From NCBI RefSeq assembly GCF_012271785.1, contig NZ_JAAWVT010000011.1, positions 1-64,000 on the forward strand: a stretch of 64,000 nt of DNA, written 5' to 3'. Shown piece by piece: positions 26,425-38,536 of this stretch. Position 1 is the first letter of the stretch. Each line of letters starts with the position of its first letter. Origin of the DNA: Paeniglutamicibacter terrestris. GTDB taxonomy: Bacteria > Actinomycetota > Actinomycetes > Actinomycetales > Micrococcaceae. Under the pieces are notes generated by a model, which was not told the DNA's origin, did not search any database, and saw only the letters and a program-made list of their open reading frames with translations. A program made the position numbers and the translations under genes.

Positions 26425-27129
26425 CTACGGGTGTGGACGACGCGTGTGCCGTACCACCGCCACGGTGATTAGGCCCTGACCCATCACATAGCTGAGCATG
26501 ATCCAGAACGAAAGAGCGGGCAGTTCCCATGCGGTGAAAGAGCGCAGCGCAATGAGCCCGTCCGAGATCAAGAAGATCGCCCCACCCACCCCGGCAAGGC
26601 TCCCGAGTCCGGTAGACAGCATGGCCATGAGCACCAGCGCCAGCCCATAGATCACCACCGGAACCAGTAGCACTCCGGCACCCGGGGCACAGGCGAGGAC
26701 CAACGCGGCAAACACGGCGAAATAAGGCAGAGCAGGCAGCGTTCTGCCTGCCACGGAGCCGCAACGAAACGGCCAGAGGGCGGCGATGTAGAACAGCTGG
26801 GCCACTAGGAAGAACCCCACCATCACCAGGAACCCGCGATCTCCGCCCATGAAGCGCGGCACAGTGTCCCCCAGCCAAGAAAAGACCACGGCAATGAGCA
26901 CGAGTCTGACCAGGCGCGGGCGTTTGGCAGTGGTTCCGCTGTACAAGGCCCCAAAGAGCAGTGGCATCAACAGGATCTGTGTGACATATGCGAGGATCTC
27001 ATCCGCCGCAACGAGCTGCGCCAGAAGGTGGAGCGCAGCGACTAGGGCTAGGGCCACGGCGTAAAAGTAGAGTGCCAGCTTGCTACCTGTCGTAATGGGC
27101 ATTGGAGCACTGACAAGGTCCCGATCCAA
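26425..27129 (-). CDS. YhhN/TMEM86-family membrane protein (lysoplasmalogenase-like)
   Basis: A 234-residue protein with about eight hydrophobic helices. YhhN-family signatures are VVFSWLGDTVPRF near 85 and GGAIFLISDGLIALR near 180, with the two conserved Asp residues thought to be catalytic. Animal homologues hydrolyse lysoplasmalogen; bacterial roles are mostly untested. The frame opens with TTG at 27129, which has GGGGGAG a few bases upstream. An ATG at 27102 without a ribosome site is the alternative. Confidence 0.78.
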   Translation of the reverse strand: MDRDLVSAPMPITTGSKLALYFYAVALALVAALHLLAQLVAADEILAYVTQILLMPLLFGALYSGTTAKRPRLVRLVLIAVVFSWLGDTVPRFMGGDRGFLVMVGFFLVAQLFYIAALWPFRCGSVAGRTLPALPYFAVFAALVLACAPGAGVLLVPVVIYGLALVLMAMLSTGLGSLAGVGGAIFLISDGLIALRSFTAWELPALSFWIMLSYVMGQGLITVAVVRHTRRPHP

Positions 27130-27247
27130 TGTCTCTCCCCCAAGCTCCGCCGATTGTCGGCACGTCCAACAGAGCGTATCCCTGCGGATCGGCTGCGGGC
27201 AATGCCCACAGATATCACCTGCCGGACCAACAGGTGCGCCAAAAGAA

Positions 27248-27283
27248 ATGATGGCCCGCCGGAAAAATCCGGAGGACCATCAT
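27248..27283 (-). terminator. Terminator of the 27308-27880 gene
   Basis: ATGATGG and CCATCAT arms, with inner CCGGA/TCCGG around an AAAA loop and two mismatches. On the minus strand it is followed by TTTCTTTT. It closes the dxs-DUF402 operon. Confidence 0.75.
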
Positions 27284-27307
27284 CAAAGGAGTGAGGCTTA
27301 GCCACGA

Positions 27308-27880
27308 CTAGACGAGGCTGAAGGTGCCCTTGGCCGGAAGCGGGAAGGCCTGCTTGGCAGATTCCGGAGCTTCGTAGGGAGCCGTGGCAATCGAGAGCTT
27401 GGTGAAGTCAAGCTTGGCTTCACGCAGGCAGGTCTTGATCGCTCCGACGGCTTTCTTGGGCTCCGGGGACAGAATGCGGATGTTTAGCTTGCGGGTGGCG
27501 AAGTCAGTGGACTCCACCGTGCCCAGTCCGCGCCATGCCAGATGCCCGGTCAGGGCCTCCTTCGCCGTGGTCTGCAAGTACTTGTCACGATCGGTTCCGG
27601 TGGCGGTCTTCAGTGCGTACTGCACAAAGACCCAGCCCTGCTGCTCATCGGTGATCGCCACGAAGCCGTCTTCTTGGCACTGTTCGGCGAACGCGGCCAG
27701 CAGGCTCTCCGCAGTGGCGTCGGTGACGTCCTTAGCGGTTTCGGTGCTGGATACGTGACCGACGGTGCCGTGGTTAATCACAAACTGTCCCAGTTCTTCG
27801 CCCTCGTAGGTGGAGAACCAAGCCTCGCGGAACTTCAGGGTTCCGTCTTCGTCACGGCGGTAGGTGCGGAGTATTGACAT
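27308..27880 (-). CDS. Conserved-looking protein of unknown function
   Basis: A 190-residue soluble protein that I do not recognise. The N-terminus (LRTYRRDEDGTLKFREAWFSTYEGEELGQF) looks like a beta-rich domain. The middle has acidic helices (TDATAESLLAAFAEQCQEDG), and the C-terminus is basic. The ATG at 27880 has TAAGGAG 9 nt upstream, and the stop codon of the DUF402 gene is part of that ribosome site, implying translational coupling. It forms the last cistron after dxs and DUF402. Confidence 0.7.
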   Translation of the reverse strand: MSILRTYRRDEDGTLKFREAWFSTYEGEELGQFVINHGTVGHVSSTETAKDVTDATAESLLAAFAEQCQEDGFVAITDEQQGWVFVQYALKTATGTDRDKYLQTTAKEALTGHLAWRGLGTVESTDFATRKLNIRILSPEPKKAVGAIKTCLREAKLDFTKLSIATAPYEAPESAKQAFPLPAKGTFSLV

Positions 27881-27893
27881 GCGGTGGTGCTCC

Positions 27894-28493
27894 TTAGCGG
27901 GATGATGCGTCTGAAAATTCGGTGCGGCCATTCGCTAGCCAGGTGGTAGCTGTGCCTTCGAAGGGCGGTTGTAGCCCGCTGACGGACTGAAGCAGTGCTT
28001 CGGCCTCGGTGCGAATGACTAGTACAAGCTCGTGAGGGTAGCTCATCTGCACCGCGTGTTCGGTGAACTCGTCCTCGTCATCGAGGTAAATGCCGCGGGA
28101 TCGAGAATCCACGACGTCCAAGTCCATGTCCACGGAGTTGACTTCCCAACCACCACGGGCCAACTTTCGCCAGCCGATTTGCGTGGAGAGGTCAAGGTAG
28201 GTGCGGAAGTCTTCATCTGTGTCGTCATAGAAGGTGCCCAGCCAGGAACCGCTATGTGGAATCAGGCAGACCGCGTCGCTTTCGGCCCAGTGGCCATGTC
28301 CGGGACGCGAAACCAAGGACCCCGCCGGTTGGTAAATCCAGTGACCGTGGGCGTCGTGGCCGAGGTAGTACCCGGGGACCACCCAGTGCGGCGCCCCGTT
28401 GTACTTCCAGGCGCGAGCCACCACGATGTCCCCCGGCTGAGCTCCGGTGATCTCCCGCGGCAGGTTCGCGGGCACCGGCGCTGCGGCGCTCAC
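27894..28493 (-). CDS. DUF402-family protein
   Basis: A 199-residue protein of the DUF402 fold, whose members include nucleoside-diphosphate phosphatases and FomD. Typical blocks are [15 protein letters not shown] near residue 31 and RTYLDLST. An acidic metal-binding run follows: SVDMDLDVV and a [13 protein letters not shown]. This suggests a metal-dependent phosphohydrolase, but the substrate is not known. The GTG start overlaps the dxs stop (GTGA), so translation is probably coupled to dxs. Confidence 0.82.
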   Translation of the reverse strand: MSAAAPVPANLPREITGAQPGDIVVARAWKYNGAPHWVVPGYYLGHDAHGHWIYQPAGSLVSRPGHGHWAESDAVCLIPHSGSWLGTFYDDTDEDFRTYLDLSTQIGWRKLARGGWEVNSVDMDLDVVDSRSRGIYLDDEDEFTEHAVQMSYPHELVLVIRTEAEALLQSVSGLQPPFEGTATTWLANGRTEFSDASSR

Positions 28494-30457
28494 AGCTGTG
28501 GAATCTGTCCGGTAGGCATTTCGGCTCCGGGCAGCGGCCGGGCGAAGGGAACCTTGGTGCCCAGCACCTGAGCCAGCGTGTCATTGGCGATGCGATCGGC
28601 GGTGAGACCCACCCGCTCCATGACCTGGCCGCGAGAACCGTGAGCCAAGAACTCGGTGGGCAGGCCGACCTCGTTCAGCGCGGTGTCGACTCCCGCGGCA
28701 CGCATTTCCTGGCGGATACGCGAACCCACGCCACCGGCGCGCACACCGTCTTCGACGCACACCACGATGCGGTGCCGGGCAGCAAGACCGATGATGGAGC
28801 GTGGCACCGGAAGCACCCAGCGTGGGTCAACCACCGTGACGGTGATGCCCTGAGCATGCAGGCGGGCAGCAACGTCCATGCACAGTTCACTCATGGCGCC
28901 GACCGAAACGATCAAGACATCACGTTCTTCGCCGGCTCCCAATTTGGCCAGGATATCCACGCCGTCGTGCAAGCGTTGGATGGCCACGATTTCTGGGCCC
29001 ACGTTGCCCTTGGAGAAGCGGACGACCGAGGGGGCATCGGAAATGGCCACTGCCTCGCGCAATTCTTCACGGAGCCGTACCGCGTCGCGCGGAGCGGCCA
29101 GATGCAGGTTGGGCACGATCTGCATGAGCGCCATATCCCACATGCCGTGGTGGCTGGGCCCGTCCGGTCCGGTGACGCCGGCACGGTCTAGAACCACCGT
29201 GACACCGGCCTTGTGCAGGGCCACGTCCATGAGCAGCTGGTCAAAGGCGCGGTTTAGGAAGGTCGCGTAGACGCAGACCACCGGGTGCAGGCCGCCGAAG
29301 GCCAAGCCTGCGGCGGAGGTCATGGCATGCTGTTCGGCGATGCCCACGTCCAGGACGCGCTCGGGGTGCCGTTCGGACATGGTTTTCAGGCCCACCGGCT
29401 GCAGCATGGCGCCGGTGATAGCCACGATGTCCTTGCGCTCATCGGCGATGTTGGCGATCTCCTCGCCAAAGACTGAGGTCCATGAGCGGGCCGAGGCCTT
29501 GGAGACTGGTTCTCCGGTCTGCGGGTCGATGACTCCAACGGCATGGAATTGGTCGGCTTCATCGGCGCGGGCTGGTGCGTAGCCGCGGCCCTTTTCGGTC
29601 AGTGCATGCACGATCACCGGGCCCCCGTAGTTACGTGCCTGTTGCAAAGCCTGTTCAACCGCGGCTTGGTTGTGCCCGTCGATGGGGCCGATGTATTTCA
29701 TTCCCAAGTCTTCAAAAAGACCCTGGGGTGCCCACCAATCCTTGATGCCCTTTTTGGTCGCGTGTAGCGACTTGTAGGTGAACTGGCCAACCACGCCGGA
29801 ATCCTTCAGGCGGCTTTTAAGCTTGTCCATGGTGTTTTCGTAGGCCGGATGGGTGCGGAACATATCCAGACGCTGACGCAGTCCTGCCAGCTGATCAGCT
29901 AGCCCACCGATGGTTGGTGCGTAGGAACGGCCGTTGTCGTTGACCACGATGACCACTCGACGGTCCTTGTCGGCAGCGATGTTGTTCACGGCTTCCCAGG
30001 CCATGCCACCGGTCAGGGCACCGTCTCCCACCAGCGCTACGACGTAGCGGTCGGTTTCACCGGTGAGTTTGCGGGCTCGTGAAATCCCGTCCGCCCACGA
30101 CAGTGACGAGGAGGCATGCGAAGACTCAACAATGTCGTGTTCGGATTCACCGCGATCGGGGTAGCCCGACAGCCCGCCCTGCTGGCGTAGCGTGGCGAAG
30201 TCTTGGCGGCCGGTCAACAGCTTATGGACATATGACTGGTGGCCGGTGTCAAAGACGATGGAGTCATTTGGTGAGTCAAAAACTCGGTGGATGCCAAGCG
30301 TCAGTTCAACCACGCCCAAGTTGGGGCCGAGGTGTCCTCCGGTCCTGGCCACATTGCTGATCAGGAATGAGCGAATTTCCTTGGCGATCTGCTGCATTTG
30401 GGCCGCGTCCAAGCCACGAAGGTCCCGCGGTTCCTTGATGGTCTTAAGCAATGGCAC
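28490..30457 (-). CDS. dxs: 1-deoxy-D-xylulose-5-phosphate synthase
   Basis: This is the first enzyme of the MEP isoprenoid pathway, making DXP from pyruvate and glyceraldehyde 3-phosphate with thiamine diphosphate. In its 655 residues [16 protein letters not shown] appears near 70, and the ThDP motif [16 protein letters not shown] near 145. [15 protein letters not shown] lies near 430 in the pyrimidine-binding domain, and a transketolase C-terminal domain ends the protein. The GTG start has AAAGGACAG upstream. A TAAGAT box about 35 nt before the start may be its -10. It overlaps DUF402 downstream. Confidence 0.95.
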   Translation of the reverse strand: MPLLKTIKEPRDLRGLDAAQMQQIAKEIRSFLISNVARTGGHLGPNLGVVELTLGIHRVFDSPNDSIVFDTGHQSYVHKLLTGRQDFATLRQQGGLSGYPDRGESEHDIVESSHASSSLSWADGISRARKLTGETDRYVVALVGDGALTGGMAWEAVNNIAADKDRRVVIVVNDNGRSYAPTIGGLADQLAGLRQRLDMFRTHPAYENTMDKLKSRLKDSGVVGQFTYKSLHATKKGIKDWWAPQGLFEDLGMKYIGPIDGHNQAAVEQALQQARNYGGPVIVHALTEKGRGYAPARADEADQFHAVGVIDPQTGEPVSKASARSWTSVFGEEIANIADERKDIVAITGAMLQPVGLKTMSERHPERVLDVGIAEQHAMTSAAGLAFGGLHPVVCVYATFLNRAFDQLLMDVALHKAGVTVVLDRAGVTGPDGPSHHGMWDMALMQIVPNLHLAAPRDAVRLREELREAVAISDAPSVVRFSKGNVGPEIVAIQRLHDGVDILAKLGAGEERDVLIVSVGAMSELCMDVAARLHAQGITVTVVDPRWVLPVPRSIIGLAARHRIVVCVEDGVRAGGVGSRIRQEMRAAGVDTALNEVGLPTEFLAHGSRGQVMERVGLTADRIANDTLAQVLGTKVPFARPLPGAEMPTGQIPQL

Positions 30458-30667
30458 GGATGCTGTCCTTTCGAGATGGCAAATACCCGTTTAATCTTAC
30501 CGCTCGGTGCTTGCCTTCGGGCACCAAGGCGGTGTAAGGCACAGTGTTGAACCCCACCATGGTCACTAAGTTGAGCCAGTTTAGCCAGCCTTGCATAAGA
30601 TCGAGGGAACCGGCAATGGCCGCACCGGTGTACCCCGATCAAATCCAGCAAAGGATCTCCTCTCACC

Positions 30668-31096
30668 ATGACCCAGCCGAATAGCAGCTCCTCCACCGTT
30701 CTTTTTGTTTGCAATACCAATGGTGGTAAATCGCAAATTGCTGCGGCTCTTTTGCGCAGCTCCCTCGGTGCGGGCGTCACGGTTCAATCGGCAGGGCTGA
30801 TTCCCGCCCAGCACATCAATGAGCTGGCCGCGGATGTTGTTGCGGACGTAGGTGCAGATATGCGCGCAGAGGTCCCGACCGCGTTGACCGAGGAAGCACT
30901 GCGTGCCGCTGACCGAGTGATCATTGTTGGCCAGGCTCAGGTCCCGGAGCTTGAGGGGGTCACGATGGAACGCTGGGTGCCCGCCGAAGCACCGGCCGCG
31001 CTGGGCACCGAGCGCGAGCGTATGGAGTTTTTGCGTGATGATATTGCCGAGCGCGTACGAACGCTTATAACTGCGTTGGAACCCGAAGGACACTAG
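30668..31096 (+). CDS. Low-molecular-weight phosphatase/arsenate reductase-like protein
   Basis: A 142-residue protein of the LMW protein-tyrosine-phosphatase fold. The P-loop at the N-terminus is VCNTNGGKSQIA, with nucleophile Cys15 and Ser22. The P-loop arginine of true phosphatases is replaced by Lys21. The acid loop near the C-terminus is also not the canonical DP. Mycothiol-dependent arsenate reductases of actinobacteria have a similar loop as far as I recall, so that role is possible, but no ars genes are nearby. AAAGGA is upstream of the ATG. Its stop overlaps that of the next gene on the other strand by 4 nt. Confidence 0.75.
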   Translation: MTQPNSSSSTVLFVCNTNGGKSQIAAALLRSSLGAGVTVQSAGLIPAQHINELAADVVADVGADMRAEVPTALTEEALRAADRVIIVGQAQVPELEGVTMERWVPAEAPAALGTERERMEFLRDDIAERVRTLITALEPEGH

Positions 31097-31998
31097 TTTC
31101 CGGTGTCCCCGGGCACCATCCGCAAATGCTCTTCGATGTCTTCCCCAACCTCCAGTGCTTCGATCCCCGGGGACGCCAGCAGTGCGCCCATCAGCGCCCT
31201 ACTGCCGGCGACAACCGTTGAGTCGTAGTCAACCTCGGTCACCAGTACCCAGGCGTGGTCGGCTGGCCACAGAATATTTGGCGAGTGCGCATCTCCCTCT
31301 GCGTCGGCCCAGGGGGCACCGCTCTGCCACTCGGGATCTGTGAATTCGGTGATTCCCGCCGAATATAGCCGGTGGTTGCGGCCCGGGAGTTGAAGCCGCG
31401 CAGCGGTTGCCCGCGATCGTGCTGGGTGCGCCTTGGCGCGGACTCCCCCGGTGAGCCATCGGATCGTGTTCACCAGATTCCGGGCTTTGGACGAGGCGTA
31501 GCGCGCTGAGGTTCCCGATCCCCAGCCCTCCCACAACGCGGCAACCCCATTTGCCGGGGTGCTGGTGTAGCGGGACAGAATGACTGCCACACGTGACAGG
31601 GTAGTCGCGTCGAGGAAGCCTTCCACGGTTTCGCCGTAGCGCCATCCTTGCGCGTCCACCCAGGGCGTGGACGGATCGATGCCAACGGGCGCCACCAGAT
31701 CGGATCCTTGAGAATATCTCTCGACCTGTTGTCCCTGCACTGCCGCGACGGTGGCCCAGGAGACCAGCTCCTCTTCCATGGAGAGAGTTTCTGAGGTGAA
31801 TACCGTCTCCCAGGTTTCGGGCGCCTTCGGCCGGTCTCGAAGGATGGGGTGCAAGATGCGTGCGTAGGCCTCGAAGCCTCGAGGCACGACCGTATTTGGA
31901 TCACCAAAGCTGGTTGCCAGTCGCGCGTGGAGCCAGCGCCCTTGCTCGTTACCGCCCAGTGCAGTGAAGGTTCCCGGGGTGTTGTTATGCACATCCAT
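31093..31998 (-). CDS. Protein of unknown function
   Basis: A 301-residue soluble protein that I cannot place with certainty. It resembles uncharacterised actinobacterial proteins with a conserved end: HSPNILWPADHAWVLVTEVDYDSTVVAG and a PGIEALEV motif. An N-terminal VPRGFEAYARILHPI block is also distinctive. No membrane segment or known catalytic motif is seen. ATG 31998 is preferred, with GGAGGG 7 nt upstream. Convergent with the phosphatase-like gene through a CTAG overlap. Confidence 0.65.
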   Translation of the reverse strand: MDVHNNTPGTFTALGGNEQGRWLHARLATSFGDPNTVVPRGFEAYARILHPILRDRPKAPETWETVFTSETLSMEEELVSWATVAAVQGQQVERYSQGSDLVAPVGIDPSTPWVDAQGWRYGETVEGFLDATTLSRVAVILSRYTSTPANGVAALWEGWGSGTSARYASSKARNLVNTIRWLTGGVRAKAHPARSRATAARLQLPGRNHRLYSAGITEFTDPEWQSGAPWADAEGDAHSPNILWPADHAWVLVTEVDYDSTVVAGSRALMGALLASPGIEALEVGEDIEEHLRMVPGDTGN

Positions 31999-32060
31999 CT
32001 TCGTTCCCTCCGTCTGCATGGTCTTGTGCTCGAGACTATCAAGCAGACGGCATTAAAAGC

Positions 32061-32110
32061 CGCGAGGGCGGGTTCACTGAGGAATACTCCTCAGTGAACC
32101 CGCCCTCGCG
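32061..32110 (-). terminator. Long perfect hairpin terminator of acnA
   Basis: A perfect 23-bp stem (32061-32083 with 32088-32110) closes an ATAC loop. On the minus strand it follows the acnA stop and runs into GCTTTTAAT. Confidence 0.88.
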
Positions 32111-32133
32111 AGCGTGGATCGAACGCTAGCTCA

Positions 32134-34839
<2,706 letters not shown>

Positions 34840-34892
34840 GGGGACTCCTCTCGCCGGAATTACATCTTCGTTGCACGCCCACACGGAAATCC

Positions 34893-34954
34893 AGTTAGGC
34901 GATCCTAACTGAGTTCACCTGTGTTTTACTGCGGCAGAGCTATAGACAGTCTAT
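34893..34954 (-). promoter_or_regulatory. Two palindromes in the acnA upstream region
   Basis: AGTTAGG-CGAT-CCTAACT (34893-34910) is a perfect 7-bp inverted repeat. ATAGAC-A-GTCTAT (34942-34954) is a perfect 6-bp one, and on the minus strand it contains TAGACT, a possible -10. They lie 54-115 nt before the acnA start and are operator candidates. Confidence 0.5.
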
Positions 34955-35018
34955 CCCCCGCCGCCCGCAAAACCCCGCCAACCCGACATTTTCTGGCTGA
35001 AAGGAGTCACATCATCGC

Positions 35019-36371
35019 TTAGTGGCGGACAAACAGTCCCACGGTTTCCATGTGGTGTGTGTGCGGATACAGGTCGATGACATCAACCGCTTCCAGACGG
35101 AATCCGGCGGACATCAGATCTGCCGTGTCACGGGCAAATGATGCAGGATCGCAGGAAACGTAGGAGATCTTCTTGGCACCCGAACGAACCATCGCCGAGA
35201 CCGCTGCCTTGCCGGCACCGGTGCGCGGCGGATCAAGCACGATCGAATCCAGCTTGGCCTTGCGCGTATTCAATTCACGCGACAGCGTCTTTTCAACACG
35301 CCCCTGCGAAATGATGGCCTGCGGGAATTCGCGCAAGTTCTTCAGCGCATCCTTGCTGGTGCCCGGTGCCCCCTCAATGGAGAGCAGCATGCCGTCATCG
35401 CCCACGGCCTTGGCCAACGGGGCGCTAAAGAGACCTGCACCGGCGTACAGGTCGGCGATGCGCGTGCCATAGCTTGGAGCCAACTGGCTCATCACGCGTT
35501 CGATGAGCGTGGCGGGAGCCAAGCGGTGGATCTGCCAAAAGCCCTCACCGGTGATGCGGTAATCATGCCCGGCTACGGATTCCGAGAGCCAGGTCCGACC
35601 GCGCAGCCGCTGCAGCGCGCCACGTCCATCGGAGGCCGATCCTGCGACCTGAGTCAGCGCCGCGGCACTGGTGCCCTCGGGAAGGCGCTTGGCGGCGCGG
35701 CCGGCGGCTCCGGCCACGGTACCGTCCTCGATGAAGAGCACCAGTACCCCGGCGTCATCACCGGATCCCACTGCCACCTCGATGCGGCTGATGCCAGCCA
35801 ACGGTAGGTCCCACAGCTCCAGCTCGTTGATCTTCGGGTGCGCCAGCGGCATCTCCTTGATCGGCACCAGGTCATTGGAGCGGAAGGCGCTCATGGCCAG
35901 GCGGCCCTTCTCGTCGACCACAAATGCGGTTCGGGTGCGCCAGCCCAGGGCGTCGGCGGATTCACCCTCCGGTGCCACCACGCCGGTGAAGCCGTGCTTG
36001 GTCGCGTCAATCTTCCCCAGTCGCGTCATCTGTTCCAGGAAGATCTGACCCTTGATCTCGCGCTGAGCCTCGAGGCTGATGTGCCCAAATTCGGCTCCAC
36101 CCACCGGGAGTACACCGCGGGAAGCTGCCAGCAGGGAATCTGCCTGCGGCCAGAAATGTGTGACCCGGTGCTCGGATGCCTCATGGACCTCAACAACGTC
36201 GCCACGCCAGAAGCGGGCCTTCTCACCATCATCGTGCACGGCAATGGAAACCAGCTCACCGGGAATTCCGTGACGGACGAAGATCACCCGGCCCTCGTGG
36301 CGGGCGACGGTGTGTCCGCCGTGGGCTGGTGCTTCAAGGCGCACCTTCAGGATATTTTCTTGCGTGCTCAT
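35019..36371 (-). CDS. TrmA/RumA-family RNA (uracil-5-)methyltransferase-like protein
   Basis: A 450-residue class I SAM methyltransferase with an N-terminal TRAM domain (about 5-60). The catalytic domain has a SAM motif IADLYAGAGLFSAPLA, the DPPRTGAG motif and VSCDPASFARD with the nucleophilic Cys. The final HHMETVGLFVR matches the family. It lacks the usual 4Fe-4S cysteine set before the SAM domain, as is common in actinobacterial relatives. ATG 36371 overlaps the permease stop as ATGA, so it is the second gene of that operon. Confidence 0.85.
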   Translation of the reverse strand: MSTQENILKVRLEAPAHGGHTVARHEGRVIFVRHGIPGELVSIAVHDDGEKARFWRGDVVEVHEASEHRVTHFWPQADSLLAASRGVLPVGGAEFGHISLEAQREIKGQIFLEQMTRLGKIDATKHGFTGVVAPEGESADALGWRTRTAFVVDEKGRLAMSAFRSNDLVPIKEMPLAHPKINELELWDLPLAGISRIEVAVGSGDDAGVLVLFIEDGTVAGAAGRAAKRLPEGTSAAALTQVAGSASDGRGALQRLRGRTWLSESVAGHDYRITGEGFWQIHRLAPATLIERVMSQLAPSYGTRIADLYAGAGLFSAPLAKAVGDDGMLLSIEGAPGTSKDALKNLREFPQAIISQGRVEKTLSRELNTRKAKLDSIVLDPPRTGAGKAAVSAMVRSGAKKISYVSCDPASFARDTADLMSAGFRLEAVDVIDLYPHTHHMETVGLFVRH

Positions 36372-38377
36372 GGCTTGTCTTTCGGATTGGAAATCGGAGT
36401 GGAGTTCAGGGAGCCCAAGCTCATCGAGGAATCCGACGAAGCAAGTCGCCATGGCACGGAGGCCACCACGACTCCGGGCTCGTAATGCAGGCGGTTTTTG
36501 ATGCGCATGGCGGTTTGGTTGTGGACCAGTTGTTCCCACCAGCGGCCCACCACATATTCGGGAATATAAACGACCACCAGGTCGCGCGGTGAATCACGTT
36601 TGATGGAGCGAATGTGCTCAATCAGCGGCGCGGAAATCTCCCGGTAAGGGGAAGCGAGCACAGTGATCGGCACCGGAATTCCCAGTTCCGCCCATTTGGC
36701 CAGCGTGGCCTCGGTCTGCTCGGAGTCCGCATCCACCACTATCGCATCGATCTTTGAGGGACGCGAGGCGCGGGCGAAGGACAGTGCGCGTAGCACCGGC
36801 TTACGAACGCTGGAAACCAAGACCAAGGCGTGGACCCGGGCCGGGAGTGCCGTGGCGGAGTCGCGTTCGTCGATGGCCAGTTCCCCATCAACGTCCACGT
36901 AGTGGCGGTGCAGGGCGTCCATCAGAATGAAGAGCACCGCGATGCCCAATACCGCTAGCCAGGCTCCGTGGATCAATCGGGTTCCCAGCACAATCACCAG
37001 AACTGCTGCCGTCATGAGGAAACCGGCGATATTCAACATCCGGGAGCGGTGAATGCGAGCGCGAACCCGCTTGTCCGGGGTCTGGGCCAATTCCCTGCCC
37101 CAGTGTTTGATCATGCCCAATTGGCTGAGCGTAAAGGACACGAAAACACCCACCACGTACAGCTGGATCAGGGTGGGAACATCTGCGTTAAAGAGCCAGA
37201 TCAGCACGATCGCGGCGATGGACAGCGAGAGGATGCCATTGGAGAAACCGAGGCGGTCCCCACGCGTGCGCAATTGGCGCGGCAGATATCCATCGGTGGC
37301 CAGATGCGAGGCCAGGTTGGGGAAGGAATTAAACGAGGTGTGCGCGGCCATCAGCAGCACCGCAACGGTCAACGCCAGTACCAGGTAGAAGCCCAACGAC
37401 GCGCCACCAAAAATCGCCTCGGCCAGCTGCCCCAAGACCGGGTTTTGGATGTAGTCGGCGGGTATCGGGCCGCCGTTGAACATCAGGTCTTGCGTCGGGT
37501 CTTCCACCACGTTCACCTTGACCGCACGGGCCAGGTACATGGTGCCCAGAGTCAGGATGGCGGCAAAGAGGCCCAGCAGAGCCAAGACCTTGGCAGCGTT
37601 GCGGGCCTTGGGGGCAGCGAGGATGTGGACGTTGGAGATCGGCACCTCAACACCGGTCAGCGCGGCAGATCCGGTGGAGAACGCGCGCAGTACCAGCAAT
37701 ACCCCGGCCAGCCCGGTCAGGCCATGTGGGTAATCCGGATCGGGCACCACGGTGAATCCGGCACTGGGCGAGGTGCCCAGCGTTCCGGTGGCCGCATAGA
37801 GCCCACCGAGAGCCAGCATCACTAGCACCACGCCGATGAACAGGTAGACCGGTGCCGCAGCGCCCAGCTTGGAGCGGCCGCTGCCACGTAAGTTCAGCAC
37901 GGTGAGGATCACCACGCCGGCGGTAGCAACCCACGCTTGGTGACCGGCCAGCGCGGGGAAAGCGGCGATGACGTAGTGCGAGGCCGAGGAGATTGATACG
38001 GCCACCGTGAGCACAAAGTCCACCAGCAACGCGGCAGCAACGGTGGTACCGGCCCGCGGGCCAAGGTTCACCGAGGCGATCTGGTAGTCGCCACCACCGG
38101 AGGGGTAGGCCTTCACCGATTGCCGGTAGGAGGCAATGATGACCAGCAGGACGACCATGATGGCCAGGCCCACCGAGGGTGAGAAGGACATGGCAGCGGA
38201 ACCGGCCAGCGCCAGGGTCAGCATCACCTCGTCGGGGGCGTAGGCGATGGAAGAGAGCGCGGAGGCGGAGAAAATAGGCAGCGCAAGGCGTTTACGCAGC
38301 GGAGCCTGTTTCAGCCGTTCGGTTCTGAAGGGGCGACCCACCAGAATTCGTTTCAGCGCGTCTAGGAATGAAAGCAC
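36368..38377 (-). CDS. KimA-like APC-superfamily potassium importer
   Basis: A 669-residue permease. About 12 membrane helices occupy residues 30-470, and a cytosolic tail of about 190 residues follows. FSASALSSIAYAPDEVMLTL, SYRQSVKAYPSGGGDYQIA and AHTSFNSFPNLASHLATDGYLPRQL are typical of the YdaO/KimA branch of amino-acid/polyamine transporters. Bacillus KimA imports K+ and is shut by c-di-AMP. Divergence from two TrkA genes agrees with a potassium role. The GTG start follows a -10 box at 6 nt, so the mRNA may be leaderless. Confidence 0.82.
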   Translation of the reverse strand: MLSFLDALKRILVGRPFRTERLKQAPLRKRLALPIFSASALSSIAYAPDEVMLTLALAGSAAMSFSPSVGLAIMVVLLVIIASYRQSVKAYPSGGGDYQIASVNLGPRAGTTVAAALLVDFVLTVAVSISSASHYVIAAFPALAGHQAWVATAGVVILTVLNLRGSGRSKLGAAAPVYLFIGVVLVMLALGGLYAATGTLGTSPSAGFTVVPDPDYPHGLTGLAGVLLVLRAFSTGSAALTGVEVPISNVHILAAPKARNAAKVLALLGLFAAILTLGTMYLARAVKVNVVEDPTQDLMFNGGPIPADYIQNPVLGQLAEAIFGGASLGFYLVLALTVAVLLMAAHTSFNSFPNLASHLATDGYLPRQLRTRGDRLGFSNGILSLSIAAIVLIWLFNADVPTLIQLYVVGVFVSFTLSQLGMIKHWGRELAQTPDKRVRARIHRSRMLNIAGFLMTAAVLVIVLGTRLIHGAWLAVLGIAVLFILMDALHRHYVDVDGELAIDERDSATALPARVHALVLVSSVRKPVLRALSFARASRPSKIDAIVVDADSEQTEATLAKWAELGIPVPITVLASPYREISAPLIEHIRSIKRDSPRDLVVVYIPEYVVGRWWEQLVHNQTAMRIKNRLHYEPGVVVASVPWRLASSDSSMSLGSLNSTPISNPKDKP

Positions 38378-38383
38378 GATCCA

Positions 38384-38412
38384 AAGCTAGTCTCCTTTGC
38401 TCCCCCTGTCAT
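38384..38412 (-). promoter_or_regulatory. Promoter of the KimA-like gene, leaderless type
   Basis: On the minus strand ATGACA (-35, 38412-38407) and TAGCTT (-10, 38389-38384) are 17 bp apart, and the GTG start lies 6 nt after the -10. AAAGGAG is inside the spacer, too far upstream of any transcription start to act as a ribosome site. Confidence 0.6.
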
Positions 38413-38536
38413 ACACCACACCGTTCGCACGGACGTGAACAATCCCGCATCGGGGCCCCAAAACGTGAAACACTGGTGGCCGAAGAGTGCCGCGCACCAC
38501 CGCTGCGACACCTTGTGTGGGATTAAAGGATGGATC

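Noticed and set aside
34893-34910. DtxR/IdeR iron box upstream of acnA
   Set aside because: Half-sites TTAGG and CCTAA are there, but the 4-nt spacing does not match the 19-bp box; kept only as an unassigned palindrome.
36968-37825. Open frame on the plus strand within the KimA-like gene
   Set aside because: Charged, Gln/Gly-rich translation typical of a shadow of hydrophobic codons on the other strand.
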